DNA of 48,249 bases from a bacterium (GCA_026225095.1 JAMFSC010000149.1:1-48249); one strand, 5' to 3'. Counted from the first letter of the stretch, positions 10,388 through 21,400 are shown. Notes: generated by a model from the letters alone, not told the origin. Numbers and translations are program-made.

Positions 10388-12055
10388 GTGATCTGGCACC
10401 AGACCTATCTCCTCTTCGGCCACGGGCTCGCCTTCTCCGCCCTCCTCGCCTCGCTCCCCATCGTGACCCTCCTCCTTCTGCTCGGCGTCTTCCGCAGACC
10501 CGCATGGGTGGCCGCCCTCACAGGCCTCGTGGTCACGTTCCTGCTCGCCACCCTCGCCTACCGCATGCCTGTCCCCAGCGCCATCAGCGCGGCGCTCCAC
10601 GGAGCCGCATTTGGCCTCCTGCCCATCTCCTGGATCGTCTTCTGGGCCATCGCCCTCTTCCGCGTCACCGTCGAGATGGGCCAGTTCGAGATCATCAAGG
10701 ACTCCATCGGCCAGCTCACCGCCGATCCCCGCCTCCAGGCCCTCCTCATCGCCTTTGCCTTCGGTGCCTTCCTCGAAGGAGCCGCCGGATTCGGGACCCC
10801 CGTCGCCATCGCCGCCGCCATGCTCATCGGCCTCGGCTTCTCCCCCTTCAGCGCCTCTGCCATCTGCCTGCTCGCCAATACCGCCCCCGTAGCCTTCGGT
10901 TCGATTGGAATCCCCGTGGTCACCCTCGCCATCACCACCGGCCTGCCGCTCCACCCCCTCAGCGCCGCCGTCGGCCGCATCTGCGCTCCCATGTCCCTCA
11001 TCCTCCCGCTCTACATCGTCGCAGCGATCGGAGGCTTCGGCTCACTCGCCGGCATCTGGATCCCCACCATCCTCGCCGGAACCTCCTTCGCTCTCGTCCA
11101 GTTCCTGATCTCAAACTTCATCGGCCCCCAGCTCACCGACATCCTCGCCGCCCTCGCCGCCATGGCCGCCATGTTCGCCTACCTGAGGCTCAAGAAATCC
11201 AGCTCCGCCGAACACGCAGACCTTCCCGCAGCCCGCCGCTTCGCCCACATGGGAGCCCCACCCGAATTCCCAACCCTCCGCGCCGAGACCCTCACCCCCA
11301 ACTACACCACCCAGCAGGTCCTGTACGCCTGGCTCCCCTACGCCCTGCTCGTCGTCTGCGTCCTCCTCTGGGGCTGGATGCCGGTCCAGACGGCGCTCAA
11401 CAACCTTACCGTCATGATCAAGTGGCCCATGCTCCACGACCTCGTCTACCGCATGCCCCCCATCGTCAAGACCCCGTCGCCCTACCACGCCATCTACGCC
11501 CTCACCTGGGCCGGTGGCTCGGGAACCGCCTGCATGGTCGCCACCCTCCTCTCCGCCCTCAGCCTCCGCATGTCCCCGCGCGACTTTCTCCACGTCCTCT
11601 GGAAGGTCACCCTCCAGCTCCGTCTCCCGACCCTCACCGTCACCGCCGTCCTCGCCCTGGCCTTCCTCATGAACTACTCCGGAGCCACCGCCACCCTCGG
11701 CCTCGCCTTCGCCGCCAGCGCAGCCCTCTTCCCCTTCTTCAGCTCCATGCTCGGCTGGCTCGGCGTCTTCCTCACCGGCTCCGACACCTCTGCCAACGCG
11801 CTCTTCGGAAACCTCCAGGTCGTCACCGCTACGCACCTCGGCTTCAACCCCACCCTCATGGCTGCCGCCAACTCCACCGGCGGCGTCATGGGCAAGATGA
11901 TCAGCCTCCAGACCCTCGCCATCGCCGCCGCCGCCACCGGCCTCTCCCCCAACGAGCAGGTCAAGCTCTTCCGCTTCACCCTGAAACACAGCATCCTGCT
12001 CGCCAGCCTCGTCGGCCTCATCACCCTTCTCTACGCCTACGTCCTGCACCTGTAG
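10388..12055 (+). CDS. lldP: L-lactate permease (LctP/LldP family)
   Basis: Inner-membrane lactate/glycolate:proton symporter of about 555 residues with 12 or more hydrophobic helices. Family marks: the start WHQTYLLFGHGLAFSALLASLPIV; FGAFLEGAAGFGTPVAIAAAML; ANTAPVAFGSIGIPVV; MNYSGATATLGLAFA; and LTGSDTSANALFGNLQ. I chose the GTG at 10388, with AGGA about 11 nt upstream, because it gives the family's usual N terminus and length (about 550). An upstream TTG at 10298 would add 30 Arg/Pro-rich residues that look like untranslated leader. It stands alone on the plus strand; no lactate dehydrogenase genes are in the window. Its 3' end is only 15 nt from the convergent GH39-like gene and I see no hairpin between them. 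Confidence 0.95.
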   Translation: MIWHQTYLLFGHGLAFSALLASLPIVTLLLLLGVFRRPAWVAALTGLVVTFLLATLAYRMPVPSAISAALHGAAFGLLPISWIVFWAIALFRVTVEMGQFEIIKDSIGQLTADPRLQALLIAFAFGAFLEGAAGFGTPVAIAAAMLIGLGFSPFSASAICLLANTAPVAFGSIGIPVVTLAITTGLPLHPLSAAVGRICAPMSLILPLYIVAAIGGFGSLAGIWIPTILAGTSFALVQFLISNFIGPQLTDILAALAAMAAMFAYLRLKKSSSAEHADLPAARRFAHMGAPPEFPTLRAETLTPNYTTQQVLYAWLPYALLVVCVLLWGWMPVQTALNNLTVMIKWPMLHDLVYRMPPIVKTPSPYHAIYALTWAGGSGTACMVATLLSALSLRMSPRDFLHVLWKVTLQLRLPTLTVTAVLALAFLMNYSGATATLGLAFAASAALFPFFSSMLGWLGVFLTGSDTSANALFGNLQVVTATHLGFNPTLMAAANSTGGVMGKMISLQTLAIAAAATGLSPNEQVKLFRFTLKHSILLASLVGLITLLYAYVLHL

Positions 12056-12070
12056 AGAACACCGCAATCG

Positions 12071-13582
12071 CTAGTAACTCACCACCGCAACCTCAAACGG
12101 CTCCAGCACAAGCTTCCCTCCGGAGATCTTCGCGGTCGCCGGAGCCCTGGTGCCGGTCGATGGCGCGACAAACATCACCGAACCTCCGTCCGCATCCTTT
12201 TCCAGCGTGACCGTCTCCTCCCGATTGCGCTTGTTCATCAGCAGCAGCCGTCTGCCGCGTGCCGTCTCAAAGCCCTGCGCCGCAACGGTCGCGGCCGGGC
12301 TAGAAGTCTCGACCATCTTGTCCCCCGGCCCGAAGTTATCCTTCAGAAGCTTCAACACCCAGAACCGCGCATTCGGTTCACCCGTCGCGTAGTTGATCAT
12401 CGTCACACTGGGAAACTGAGACTTGTATCCCACAAGCTGCGACTCCCCGATCACATCGATCCCCATCTTGGCGCACTCAACAAACAAGTAGGCATACATC
12501 GACGCAGCGAGGTTCCAGTAAGCTGCCGGCTCGTCCTTCGCCACATATCCCGGCGTACCAATCTCCTTGCCATCCTCCGACAGAATCACCCCAAGCTCAT
12601 CCAGATCCGTCTTCGTCCCGGGCGAGTACCGCTTGCGAATCGTCTCGACGTAACGCACCGTCCCCAGAAATCCGTCTGCCTGGTAGAAAAATCCATACTG
12701 CCAATGATCGATCGTCTCATCGCTCGATGGAGTCGCATAAAAGTGGTAACTGATGAAGTCCAGCGGCGCACCCTTGCGATGATGCGCGGGGTTCAGGAAG
12801 TACTCGAACTGCTCCGGGAACTTCGTCGGTTGCGCCAGCGCAAGCGCCATAAACTTCATCTTCGGATCGACCTTCAACATCGCCGCCGTCACCGCATCGT
12901 AGAACCGCGTATACGTCTCCGGAGTCCAGTGATGCTCAAACTCGATCTCGTTCAGCACCTCCCAATACGCCACCTTGTAGTGATGGCCCGACTCATGCCG
13001 AACCCCCGCCTCGTCCGTAAAGCCGCCCTGCGTATACCAGCTCAGCAGCCGCGCAAAATACTCCGATACCTCCTTCATCGTTGGATCGCGAAGATCGGTC
13101 CCCTGGGTATAGTTCCAGAACACCTGGTTCGGATCGTCCGGATACGTCACCGGCTTATCCGTCTTGTACATCCACGCCGGAATCGTACTGAAGTTCAGAA
13201 TCACCGAATGCCCATCGGTCGCCTTCATAAAGTCATCGAGTGTCGGATCGATGTACGAGAAGTCCCACGATGTCTTGCCGCCCGCCGGAGGTTCCAACTC
13301 CGCCACCGCCTGGCGCGGATAAGGCAGCCACGGAACATACCTCACATAGTCCGCGCCCAGGGCATGCAACGCGGCAAACGAAGAATCATGCAGCTTCGCC
13401 CCACGCAGCAGCATCGGATTAACCACAACCTGCAGCGTCGGAGTCGACTTCGACACCTCAACCACCTTCGACCAGTCGACCTTCACCGCCGCAGGAGCCG
13501 CTGACGCCTGAGCGCTCGCCATCGGGACCAACAGCAACTCAACAACACTGGCAACAAGAATCCATCGCAATCCAAACTTCAT
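12071..13582 (-). CDS. Exported glycoside hydrolase, GH39-like (beta-xylosidase/iduronidase clan A fold)
   Basis: Secreted or periplasmic glycosidase of about 503 residues. Signal peptide at residues 1-27 (ending SAQA). TIM-barrel landmarks: GADYVRYVPWLPYP; LDDFMKATDGHSVILNFSTIPAWM; the acid/base strand VAYWEVLNEIEFEHHW, where the Asn-Glu pair is the clan-A signature; LDFISYHFYA; and a later LDELGVILSEDG where the Glu is the likely nucleophile. A C-terminal beta-sandwich follows, ending LEPFEVAVVSY. The overall pattern is closest to GH39; the exact substrate cannot be read. The ATG at 13582 has GAGAGGAG upstream; a longer upstream frame runs through a repeat and is rejected. It is the last gene of the leftward glycan locus, separated from the TPR gene by a palindromic repeat. 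Confidence 0.8.
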   Translation of the reverse strand: MKFGLRWILVASVVELLLVPMASAQASAAPAAVKVDWSKVVEVSKSTPTLQVVVNPMLLRGAKLHDSSFAALHALGADYVRYVPWLPYPRQAVAELEPPAGGKTSWDFSYIDPTLDDFMKATDGHSVILNFSTIPAWMYKTDKPVTYPDDPNQVFWNYTQGTDLRDPTMKEVSEYFARLLSWYTQGGFTDEAGVRHESGHHYKVAYWEVLNEIEFEHHWTPETYTRFYDAVTAAMLKVDPKMKFMALALAQPTKFPEQFEYFLNPAHHRKGAPLDFISYHFYATPSSDETIDHWQYGFFYQADGFLGTVRYVETIRKRYSPGTKTDLDELGVILSEDGKEIGTPGYVAKDEPAAYWNLAASMYAYLFVECAKMGIDVIGESQLVGYKSQFPSVTMINYATGEPNARFWVLKLLKDNFGPGDKMVETSSPAATVAAQGFETARGRRLLLMNKRNREETVTLEKDADGGSVMFVAPSTGTRAPATAKISGGKLVLEPFEVAVVSY

Positions 13583-13758
13583 AAAGCTCCTCTCAACATC
13601 TACAACTGTGCCTATCTGAAACAGACGACCTGTTGATATCGGTCTGGGTGCCCCACCTTCGGCGCAACGTCTTACCGCGCCTAAGGTGGGCTGACGCCAC
13701 AACATCCATCGAAGGCCCCTGCGCCAATCCCAAATCGCTCGAATGAGCCCAACATCCA
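13583..13758. repeat. Dispersed palindromic repeat, copy A
   Basis: The gap between the TPR and GH39-like genes holds a copy of the hairpin family seen at 30.9, 38.3, 44.8 and 46.2 kb. The core at 13646-13691 has the arms CCCACCTT-c-GGCGC and GCGCC-t-AAGGTGGG with an 11-nt loop. It is almost identical, in opposite orientation, to the copy at 46199-46244. The outer parts are diverged from the terminal inverted repeats of the full-length copies, so the exact limits are uncertain. Confidence 0.8.
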
Positions 13759-14934
13759 CTAGGGCGCCTGCGCATCCACTTCCTGTTTACTCACATCCCC
13801 CACCGATGCCATCCTCGTCTCACCTTCCTTGTGATGGAGCCTTGCAAACTCCTTAGCCGCCGCCTGTTGCTGATCTTTATGTCCCAACGCACGCTCAACC
13901 TGTGACAGCCTATACCACGAAACCTCATCCTCCGGATCGCTCGTGATCGCAAGCTTCAGATGCGGCAGCGCATCCGCCGGTCGGCCCATCGCCATCAGCA
14001 CCGAGCCCAGACCCACATTCGCCTCGGGGAAGTTCGGATAGATCCGCAGAGCAGCCTCAAAAGCCGACTTCGCAGCCTCCATCTCACCCGCAAGCCGATG
14101 CAACTCCCCCACCTCGTATTCCGCGTTCGCACTCTGCGGATCGATCTTCAACTCCGCTTCAAACGCCTCCATGGCCTCGACCAGATCTTTCGGATGATGG
14201 GAATCTCGCGCCCGTTCCCGAAGGCACCTCCCGATCCGGTAATGGACCCCACGATGATTCGGATCCGCCGCCAGGATCTTCCGGTATGCGGCAATCGCCT
14301 CCAGCAGCGAGCCCTGGCTCTCCTGCGCCTCAGCCTGCGCCTGCAACCGCCAAAGCGAATCCGGAGCTACCGCAGCCAGACGTTGGACCGTCAGATAGGC
14401 ATAGTTCCCGAAGATCCGTTCGTTGTGATACAGCACCTCCGGATCGTTCGGAAATAATCTCTGCATCTCAAGCGCCGTCTTCACCGCATCGCCATCCCGC
14501 TTCAACACCGTGTAGACCCGCTCCAGCTCAAGCCCGCTCATCCGCTTCACCGGCTCGTCACGGCTCGTGCGAAACGTCTCTTCAAGCTTCGGCAGAGCCT
14601 CTTTGAACTCTCCAAGCTCCGCCTCCGACATCGCGATCAGTCCATCCAACTTCGGAAGCGCCGGCTTCAGCCGCTTCGCCTCTCGCAACTCTCGCAACGC
14701 ATCACGGTACGCGCCCCGCTGAAAGTCCACCGCCCCCAGGGTCGCATGGATCTCCGCGATTTTTGGATTAGTTCGACTCAGTTCCTCAAGCATTCGGGCC
14801 GCCCCTTGCACATCCCCGGACGCCAGCGCCTGCTGCGCCGCCGCATAGCCGGAGCCGGGGTCCCCCTGCCCGAAGGCCATCGGCGCAGTCAATATCCACC
14901 CCACGCACCATCCACCCAGAAGCCACAGCCTCAT
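13759..14934 (-). CDS. Exported tetratricopeptide repeat protein
   Basis: About 391 residues. N-terminal signal peptide (LWLLGGWCVGWILTAPMAFG) followed by about eight TPR-like units, recognisable by A/G at helix turns and the P at unit ends, such as GAVDFQRGAYRDALRELREAKRLKP, YRKILAADPNHRGVHYRIG, EAELKIDPQSANAEYEVGELH and GRPADALPHLKLAITSDPED. TPR proteins act as periplasmic binding scaffolds; the partner here is unknown. The ATG at 14934 overlaps the GH106 stop (ATGA, 14931-14934), which indicates translational coupling and a role tied to that enzyme or its receptor. A longer upstream frame that overlaps the end of GH106 is rejected because it has no signal peptide at its start. Confidence 0.88.
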   Translation of the reverse strand: MRLWLLGGWCVGWILTAPMAFGQGDPGSGYAAAQQALASGDVQGAARMLEELSRTNPKIAEIHATLGAVDFQRGAYRDALRELREAKRLKPALPKLDGLIAMSEAELGEFKEALPKLEETFRTSRDEPVKRMSGLELERVYTVLKRDGDAVKTALEMQRLFPNDPEVLYHNERIFGNYAYLTVQRLAAVAPDSLWRLQAQAEAQESQGSLLEAIAAYRKILAADPNHRGVHYRIGRCLRERARDSHHPKDLVEAMEAFEAELKIDPQSANAEYEVGELHRLAGEMEAAKSAFEAALRIYPNFPEANVGLGSVLMAMGRPADALPHLKLAITSDPEDEVSWYRLSQVERALGHKDQQQAAAKEFARLHHKEGETRMASVGDVSKQEVDAQAP

Positions 14935-17900
14935 TCTGATGTCTTGCCTCCACTCCCAAGCTCTTCCCGCACCAGCCGCACCGGACCAAGCAAGCCTGAT
15001 GGGAGCAGCGCCGACGTTGCCTTGTACGGATTGCGCACGGTGAAAGTGTATTGCTTCGCCTTCGGTTGCGCATCGCCAATCAAGCGATTCACCCAAAGAT
15101 TCACCACCCCCACCTCGACGAGATTATCTCCCGGCTTCAGTGCGCCACTTGCATCCACCCGATAGGGCGCCTTCCATGCAATCCCGAGCGGCTTGCCGTT
15201 CACCGTCACCTCCGCAAGGTTATCGACGTCTCCAAGGTCCAGCCAGACCTTTCCACCCTTCAACACCGAACCATCGACCATCACATGCTTCGTATACGTC
15301 CCATGCCCGGAGAAATACTTCATCCCCGGGTCCTCACTCTCGCTCCAGGATTTCAGATGTTCCATCTTCACCGTGGCGGGCGCGCCCTTGTCCGCTTCAA
15401 AGCTCACGTCCCAGGGACCATCGAGCGTGGCAATCGACGTCTCATGAACCTCCGGCAGCTTCACCGAAGCCGCCTTCGCCGCACCGCGAAACACCACGAA
15501 CACGGTGCCATACGGTTCTAACTTGAGCGGCACCGACGTCCTCCCATTCGCAATCGAGTACGAGACTGGCTCGATCGCTCCCGTATCCGCATGCCATAAC
15601 TCCGCCGCCTTGCCTGCCACACGAAAGCTCGCGTCGATCGTCTCCGCGTGAGCACTCCGGTTATCCACGTAGTAGAGATCCGCCCCGTCGGTGTGCCGAT
15701 GAACAAAGAGCAACGAACTCTCAGGCCGTGACCTCTCGAAGCTGAAGTCTGGCGTAATCTTCGCCTCATTCAGTCCATCCGCCACACTGCCCGCCTGCAA
15801 CACCTTGCCCTTCCCCACAACACGGTTCGCATCAGAACTCCCCCACACCTGCTGGACCAGCGATCGAAACTCGTTCATATCATCGCTGAGGCTCGGCGTC
15901 TCCAACGGCCGCTTCCCCACCACCGTAGCGCCCTCCATCACAAGCGCCCTGATCCGCTTCAGCACAGCCAGCGACATATGGGAGCTATAAGGATCGAGCA
16001 CAAGCACCCGATACCTCATCCCACTCGCCGTCACCAACACCCCATCTCGCACCGACAACTTGTGCTCCAGCGCATCCCCATTTACAAAATCGAAGTTGTA
16101 TCCCGCCGGCACATCCGGAGCCTTGTTCGCAAAGATCGCCGTCACATTGCTGTCTTCCCCATAAAAGTAAGCCACATCCGCCACGAACTTACCCTGCTGC
16201 AGCAGATAGGACGATCGCCCAAGATAGGTGATCCACGGCTTCGCCTGCTCAGCCCACGTCTCGTTCCGATTGAACCATTGCCCGAACGGCCCAAGCGCCA
16301 GCCCCGGAGCCTTCCCGACCAAAGGCTGGTGTACGGAGGTATGGATCACAAACCGGTTCAGCCCCTCCGCCATCTCCTTGTCCGCAGTAGGCTTCAACGT
16401 ATTCGGCGACCAGGCCCACGCATTGCTTGCCGCCGTCATCGATTCGGCCGCCACCAGGTTCTGCCCCCAGATATGCGCCACCGATGCCGACTCACGAATA
16501 TCGGCATTCGCCCCAAACAGATCTTCGTTCACCCCCGGACGCTGCGTCCACATCGCCCCCATCGGCACATCGTCGTACCGCTTCATCTCCATCCCATCGC
16601 CGATGGTCGCGCGTGCGGCCTCATGCGACTCGCCATACTGGCCCATCCCCCGCGCATGCAGCTCGGTGGAGAGCGTGCCGTAGTGATTCTCCACCAGCAG
16701 GTCTCCAAGCGTCTTGCGGTAGTCCCAAAGAAAGCGATCACTCTCCCCCGCACTGCCAACAACCCTCCCAGTCAACACAGGAAACCAGGGCTTCGGATCA
16801 TATCCACGACGCTTCGTGAACTCCGCGACCATGTCCTCGGTCCAGTTCTCCGTGCCCGCCTCCCAGCTATCGTTGATCTGATACTCCAGACCACGCTTCC
16901 CCATCATCCCGCCCGTCGCGTCCTTGTAAAGATCCAGATAATGATCCGCATATGCCTTCACATGACTGCGATTCAACTTATCGACCTCAGGCCCGGTGGC
17001 CTCGGGCGACGCAGGATGATTGGTAATCCCCGTCAGCGAATACCCCATCCGCAAAACCATCCAGCGCCCCGCCGCCGGCGTCCATTCCAGCGTTCCATCC
17101 TTCTGCATCTTCGCCGTCAGGTCCACCACATCCGCCTTCCGAATCGCCGCCTCAGCCCGTGCCTCCTGAGTCGCTAGGCTGTAGTTATCCGGGAGCGCCG
17201 CAAACGCAGCCTTCTCCTCAAACCGGTTCACTCTCGCCCCCGTGTGCAGCACCAACTCCGCGATCCGATGCATCGGCGGCCCGCTCGGAGGCATCCCTCC
17301 AAAGTCACTCAGATCGATATCCCCAAGCCCACCCTTCGCCGCCTCCTCCTCCAGGAAGACCAGCCGGTAGAACCTCGCCGTCACCGGTGCAAACGACATC
17401 GTATGCTGGACCGATCCAGCCGTGGGCATCCTCACAATCTCGTGAAACGTCTTGCCATCCTCGCTGCTCTCAAGGGTCGGTCCCTTCCCCGTCTCTCCCT
17501 GGAAGATCGAAAGCGGATCCCGCGGCCCACCCATCACCAAGGTCGCCGCCTGCATCGTCTGCGGCTTGTCGAACTCAAACTCAACCCAGCTCGTCTCCCC
17601 CGGCTTGCCCGCGGCAAACTCAACGGACTGGTTCAGATCCCCATCCCACAGCAGCCTCGAATCGATCTCCGCCGCCGGCTTCGTCGTCACCTTCGGCTTC
17701 AACTCCGCCAACGCCGTCTCAACCTCCGGCATCCGGTAAGCAATCACCAAACTATCGCCCCCAAAGTCCACCGGAGGAGGAGCCGCATTCCCCGTTCCCC
17801 CCATCGCTCCCATCAGGTCCGCCTGCGCCAGATTGCCAAACGGCCCAGTCTGCTTCGGAGGAGGCGCCAGCATTCCATGAAACGCCTTTCCTCCCTCAAC

Positions 17901-18353
17901 GACCGTCTCACTCCACACCACCTTCTTCATCGCCTGCGACGGCTGCACCCACGGCCCACCACTCTCGCTCCATCCCGGAGAACCCGCAATCGCCATCTCC
18001 AGACCGAGAGCATCCGCCTTCTTCGTCGTAAACAGAAACGCATCCTTCCACTCCGGAGTCATGTAAACCAACCGCTTCTCCACAACCTGCGGCGTGCCCA
18101 GCGCGGCATCGAACGTCTGAAACCCGCCGATCCCGACCCGATGCATCCAGTCGAGATCGAGCGCGATTCCCTCCTTCGTGATATTCCCGTTCATCCAGTG
18201 CCACCACACCCTGGGCCGCGCAGTCGGCGGAGGTGTCCGAAATCCCTGCTCCAGTCCTGATGATGAAGTCTGGGCCCGCAGAACCAGCGCACACGCGAAC
18301 GCCACACATGGAACGATGACTCCCACCGAACGAATCGAAAGACGCACCTTCAT
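14931..18353 (-). CDS. GH106-type alpha-L-rhamnosidase-like exported enzyme
   Basis: Exported glycoside hydrolase of about 1140 residues, predicted to remove alpha-L-rhamnose from plant or microbial polysaccharides. Signal peptide at residues 1-28. The mature N terminus has the GH106 opening FRTPPPTARPRVWWHWMNG, then NITKEGIALDLDWMHRVGIGGFQTFD and AGSPGWSESGGPWVQPSQAMKK. The middle has DSWEAGTENWTEDM and MGQYGESHEAARATIGDGMEMKRYDD, Glu-rich stretches typical of the catalytic barrel. The C terminus (KVWLDLGDVDNLAEVTVNG, APYRVDASGALKPGDN) is a GH2-like sugar-binding jelly roll. The ATG at 18353 follows GGAGAG; a start further up at 18434 is rejected as leader. Upstream on the same strand is a TonB receptor; downstream are the TPR and GH39-like genes, a small polysaccharide-utilisation locus. 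Confidence 0.87.
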   Translation of the reverse strand: MKVRLSIRSVGVIVPCVAFACALVLRAQTSSSGLEQGFRTPPPTARPRVWWHWMNGNITKEGIALDLDWMHRVGIGGFQTFDAALGTPQVVEKRLVYMTPEWKDAFLFTTKKADALGLEMAIAGSPGWSESGGPWVQPSQAMKKVVWSETVVEGGKAFHGMLAPPPKQTGPFGNLAQADLMGAMGGTGNAAPPPVDFGGDSLVIAYRMPEVETALAELKPKVTTKPAAEIDSRLLWDGDLNQSVEFAAGKPGETSWVEFEFDKPQTMQAATLVMGGPRDPLSIFQGETGKGPTLESSEDGKTFHEIVRMPTAGSVQHTMSFAPVTARFYRLVFLEEEAAKGGLGDIDLSDFGGMPPSGPPMHRIAELVLHTGARVNRFEEKAAFAALPDNYSLATQEARAEAAIRKADVVDLTAKMQKDGTLEWTPAAGRWMVLRMGYSLTGITNHPASPEATGPEVDKLNRSHVKAYADHYLDLYKDATGGMMGKRGLEYQINDSWEAGTENWTEDMVAEFTKRRGYDPKPWFPVLTGRVVGSAGESDRFLWDYRKTLGDLLVENHYGTLSTELHARGMGQYGESHEAARATIGDGMEMKRYDDVPMGAMWTQRPGVNEDLFGANADIRESASVAHIWGQNLVAAESMTAASNAWAWSPNTLKPTADKEMAEGLNRFVIHTSVHQPLVGKAPGLALGPFGQWFNRNETWAEQAKPWITYLGRSSYLLQQGKFVADVAYFYGEDSNVTAIFANKAPDVPAGYNFDFVNGDALEHKLSVRDGVLVTASGMRYRVLVLDPYSSHMSLAVLKRIRALVMEGATVVGKRPLETPSLSDDMNEFRSLVQQVWGSSDANRVVGKGKVLQAGSVADGLNEAKITPDFSFERSRPESSLLFVHRHTDGADLYYVDNRSAHAETIDASFRVAGKAAELWHADTGAIEPVSYSIANGRTSVPLKLEPYGTVFVVFRGAAKAASVKLPEVHETSIATLDGPWDVSFEADKGAPATVKMEHLKSWSESEDPGMKYFSGHGTYTKHVMVDGSVLKGGKVWLDLGDVDNLAEVTVNGKPLGIAWKAPYRVDASGALKPGDNLVEVGVVNLWVNRLIGDAQPKAKQYTFTVRNPYKATSALLPSGLLGPVRLVREELGSGGKTSE

Positions 18354-18397
18354 GAACTCTCCATTGACTTCAGATATTCCGTACCTCAAACACAAAT

Positions 18398-18435
18398 CAT
18401 GAGGAGCTTGCACATCCCGCAACAAGCTCCTCATG
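18398..18435 (-). terminator. Intercistronic hairpin between TonB receptor and GH106 genes
   Basis: A perfect 13-bp inverted repeat, CATGAGGAGCTTG and its complement, with a 12-nt loop (18411-18422). It lies in the 112-nt gap just after the receptor stop and before the GH106 start. No long T tract follows on the minus strand. It may be a partial terminator or an mRNA-stabilising stem that keeps receptor transcript levels above those of the enzymes. Confidence 0.7.
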
Positions 18436-18465
18436 GTTCACGGTCAGCGCGCATTCAAGCCAAAC

Positions 18466-21400
18466 TCAGAACACCAGCTTTCCGCTCAACTGGATGACTC
18501 TCCCCGGCGAAGCGCTCGTAATCTGCCCAAACAGTGAGTCACCTAATCCGTTATCGATCGAGCTCCCGCCCCCTGAGCCCCCGGTCGCCAGTCCTCCAGT
18601 AGAAATCGCATATTGGTGATGGTTGAACGTGTTGAACGTATCTCCTCGAAGTGATATCCGTACCCTCTCACCAATCGACACACTCTTTGCCAGTCCCATA
18701 TCGAAGTTATTGATCCCGGGCTGTCGCAGGAAGTTACGACTGCTGTTCCCAAACACCCCTGGAACCGACTGATAAAAGCAGTTCGTATTCAGCCGCTGGA
18801 ACTTGCCCGAAAGGCTGCCGAACACCCCGCACCCGGGCGTGATGCTGGCCCGTGATGCAACGCTCCCGGTATATCCCAGCGGGTCCGCCGCGTTGATCCC
18901 GAACGGAAAGCCCGTCTGGAACGTCGTAATCCCGGTCAGCTCCCATCCCCCCACTGCAGCATCGGCCGCCCGGTTCACCCTGCCCAGGAACCTCTTGCCG
19001 CGTCCAATCGGAAGGTTGTATACATAGCTCGCAACAAACCGATGATTCACGTCAAAGTCCGATGGACCATAGTCCAACTGCGGATTATGGTTATCCATAA
19101 ATCCTTGATACCCACTGCCCGTGGCCCCCACACCTGCTGCAGCGGACTTATCGTCAAGGCTCTTCGACCACGTATAAACAGCCGTGACCGCAAGCGATGC
19201 AGACCGATGTTCGAACTTCGCATTCAGCGAGTTGTAGTTGGAATACCCATGCCAGTCGCTGTCGATATAGAACCCCGTAAAGTTCCGATACGGCAGCCGC
19301 GAGTTCGGCGTGCACGGAGCGACCGCTTTGTTGGTGTAGTTCCCACTCCCATCTTGCGCATCGCAAAACGCCAGGTTGGCCGTAGGAATCTGGTTGGGCT
19401 GTGCGATATCCCGACGATCGAGCAAATGAGTGCCCTTTGTACCGATGTAGTTCAACTCCACCGTCGTATCCCGAGCCAGTTCACGCTGAATTCCAAATGA
19501 CCTTTGTTGAACATAGGGGTTCAGTGGATTCTCTGACTCGATCACCGCGATGAAGGTCAAGGTGGAAACCGGAAAGGGTTGCAGCGTTGAAAAGCTATCG
19601 AATAATTGATTCGTCAGCTTCTTCGCTGCGGGATTTGTTGCGGGGGTAAGCGAGTTACGAATGCTGTATGGATAAATATCCGCCGAGTCGTCAATCTCAC
19701 GCCCCTCCGAGGAGTCCCAGAAAACTCCATATCCCCCACGCACGACCGTCTTATCGCCCCACCGATAAGCAAAGCCAAAGCGCGGCGCAAACGGAGTCTT
19801 AGATCCAGCGTGCGGTACGTTCGACCCGCAATACCGCAGGATAGGAGTCTTCCCATCCAGGCCGAGACCCGAGGCGACTCCATTTGTGCTCAGTGCCGGA
19901 TCGGCGTAGCAAAGACCGCCCTGCGTATTCTGGGTGTCCAGCCAATAGAAGTGATTCTGCTCCTCATACGGCGCCGCACGATAGTCGTAGCGAAGGCCGA
20001 AGTTCAAAGTCAGCCGTGACGTCGCCTTGAAGTCATCCTGTGCATACGGGGCGAAGTAGCTGAAGATGTGTGTCTGCGGATTTCCCGCCTGTGTCGTAGG
20101 ACTCAGTGGCCCGGGAACAAAGCCCGAAGCACCGCTATAGTACCCCAGCAACATATCTGCTACTGCATTGCCGGATCCGCATATGCCTGTGGAATTTCCG
20201 CAACCCACCGAGTTGTTCGTCACCGATGTCGCGGCGAAGCTATAGTCACCGAGAAAGTCATCGTCCAGGTTCCGTATCAGCCTCCAGCGGCGATAGTCCC
20301 CACCGAACCCGATCGTGTGCTTTCCCTTGACCCACGTGTACGAGTCCGCATACTCCCACGCCGGTTGATCCGACCCCGTGTAGGCATTGCCCGGTCCGCC
20401 CGTCGACGCGTATTGACTCAACCCAATGCTCGGATAGCTCAACTGCAGCGGCGCGAAGTTCTGAAACGTTCCCGTAAGCCCCAGGGCGGAGACAAACGAC
20501 GACGTCGGTGTGGGAGCACCCTCCGGAGCCGACGCATCCAGGTAGCCGAAACGGAAGTTGTTCGTGGCGTGCGACCCGATGCTGATGGTGTGGGATATCT
20601 CCCAGTTCTTCTGCGTCTCGTACTGCGTCTCCAATCCGTAGTTCAGCGAGGCCGTATTCAAACTGCTGTTCTGGTAAGTCGAGTGCGTGTAGCGTCCGAA
20701 GATCGATCCATACTTGCCCAGCACCTGGTCCCCACGGTACGTCTGCTGATTCGTCGTCAGGGGTAAGCCAACCGATTTGATGAAGTTGACCGTCCCCGGA
20801 GCCGCGTTCGCGCCGCCCGCATTCGGCGTAGGCCAGAAACCCGCAGCAATCGCAGCCGTCGCCAGCCGAGCCGTGATCCGCGAAACAGGAATGGTATTCT
20901 GCGGGAAAGGCTGATTCGTCAATGGATCGATCGGCAGACAGTTCTGCGAGTTGGTCTGCCTCGCGACGCACTTGGGCGTGCCATACGCAGGCAAATCTTC
21001 CGCTGAAAAATTGCCTCCCAGCACTGCGGGGTTAGGAACCGATGCCTTCTCAATCGTCCCGTTGATAATCCGCCACCCCTCATAGTTGGCCATCCAGAAG
21101 GTCTTATCCCGGCCGTTGTACAACTTCGGAATATAAACCGGTCCATCCGCCACAAATCCAAACTGATTCTGCCGCAGCTTCGGAAGCGAAGTCGCCACTC
21201 CCGCCTGGTAATCCGCCGCAGTTGGAAAGGGTGACGCATCGAAGACGTTGTTCCGATTGAACTCGAAGACCGTTCCATGAATGCTGTTGGTGCCGCTCTT
21301 GCTCACCAGGTTGATCTGGTTCGCGCTAAATCCAAACTCAGCCGGATAGCTGCCGCTCTCTACCTTGAACTCCTGGATCGCATCCTGCGAGAGGATCACC

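Noticed and set aside
10364..12067. Acidic Glu/Gly-rich minus-strand frames across the lactate permease
   Set aside because: Mirror image of codon bias in the permease; no domains or ribosome sites.
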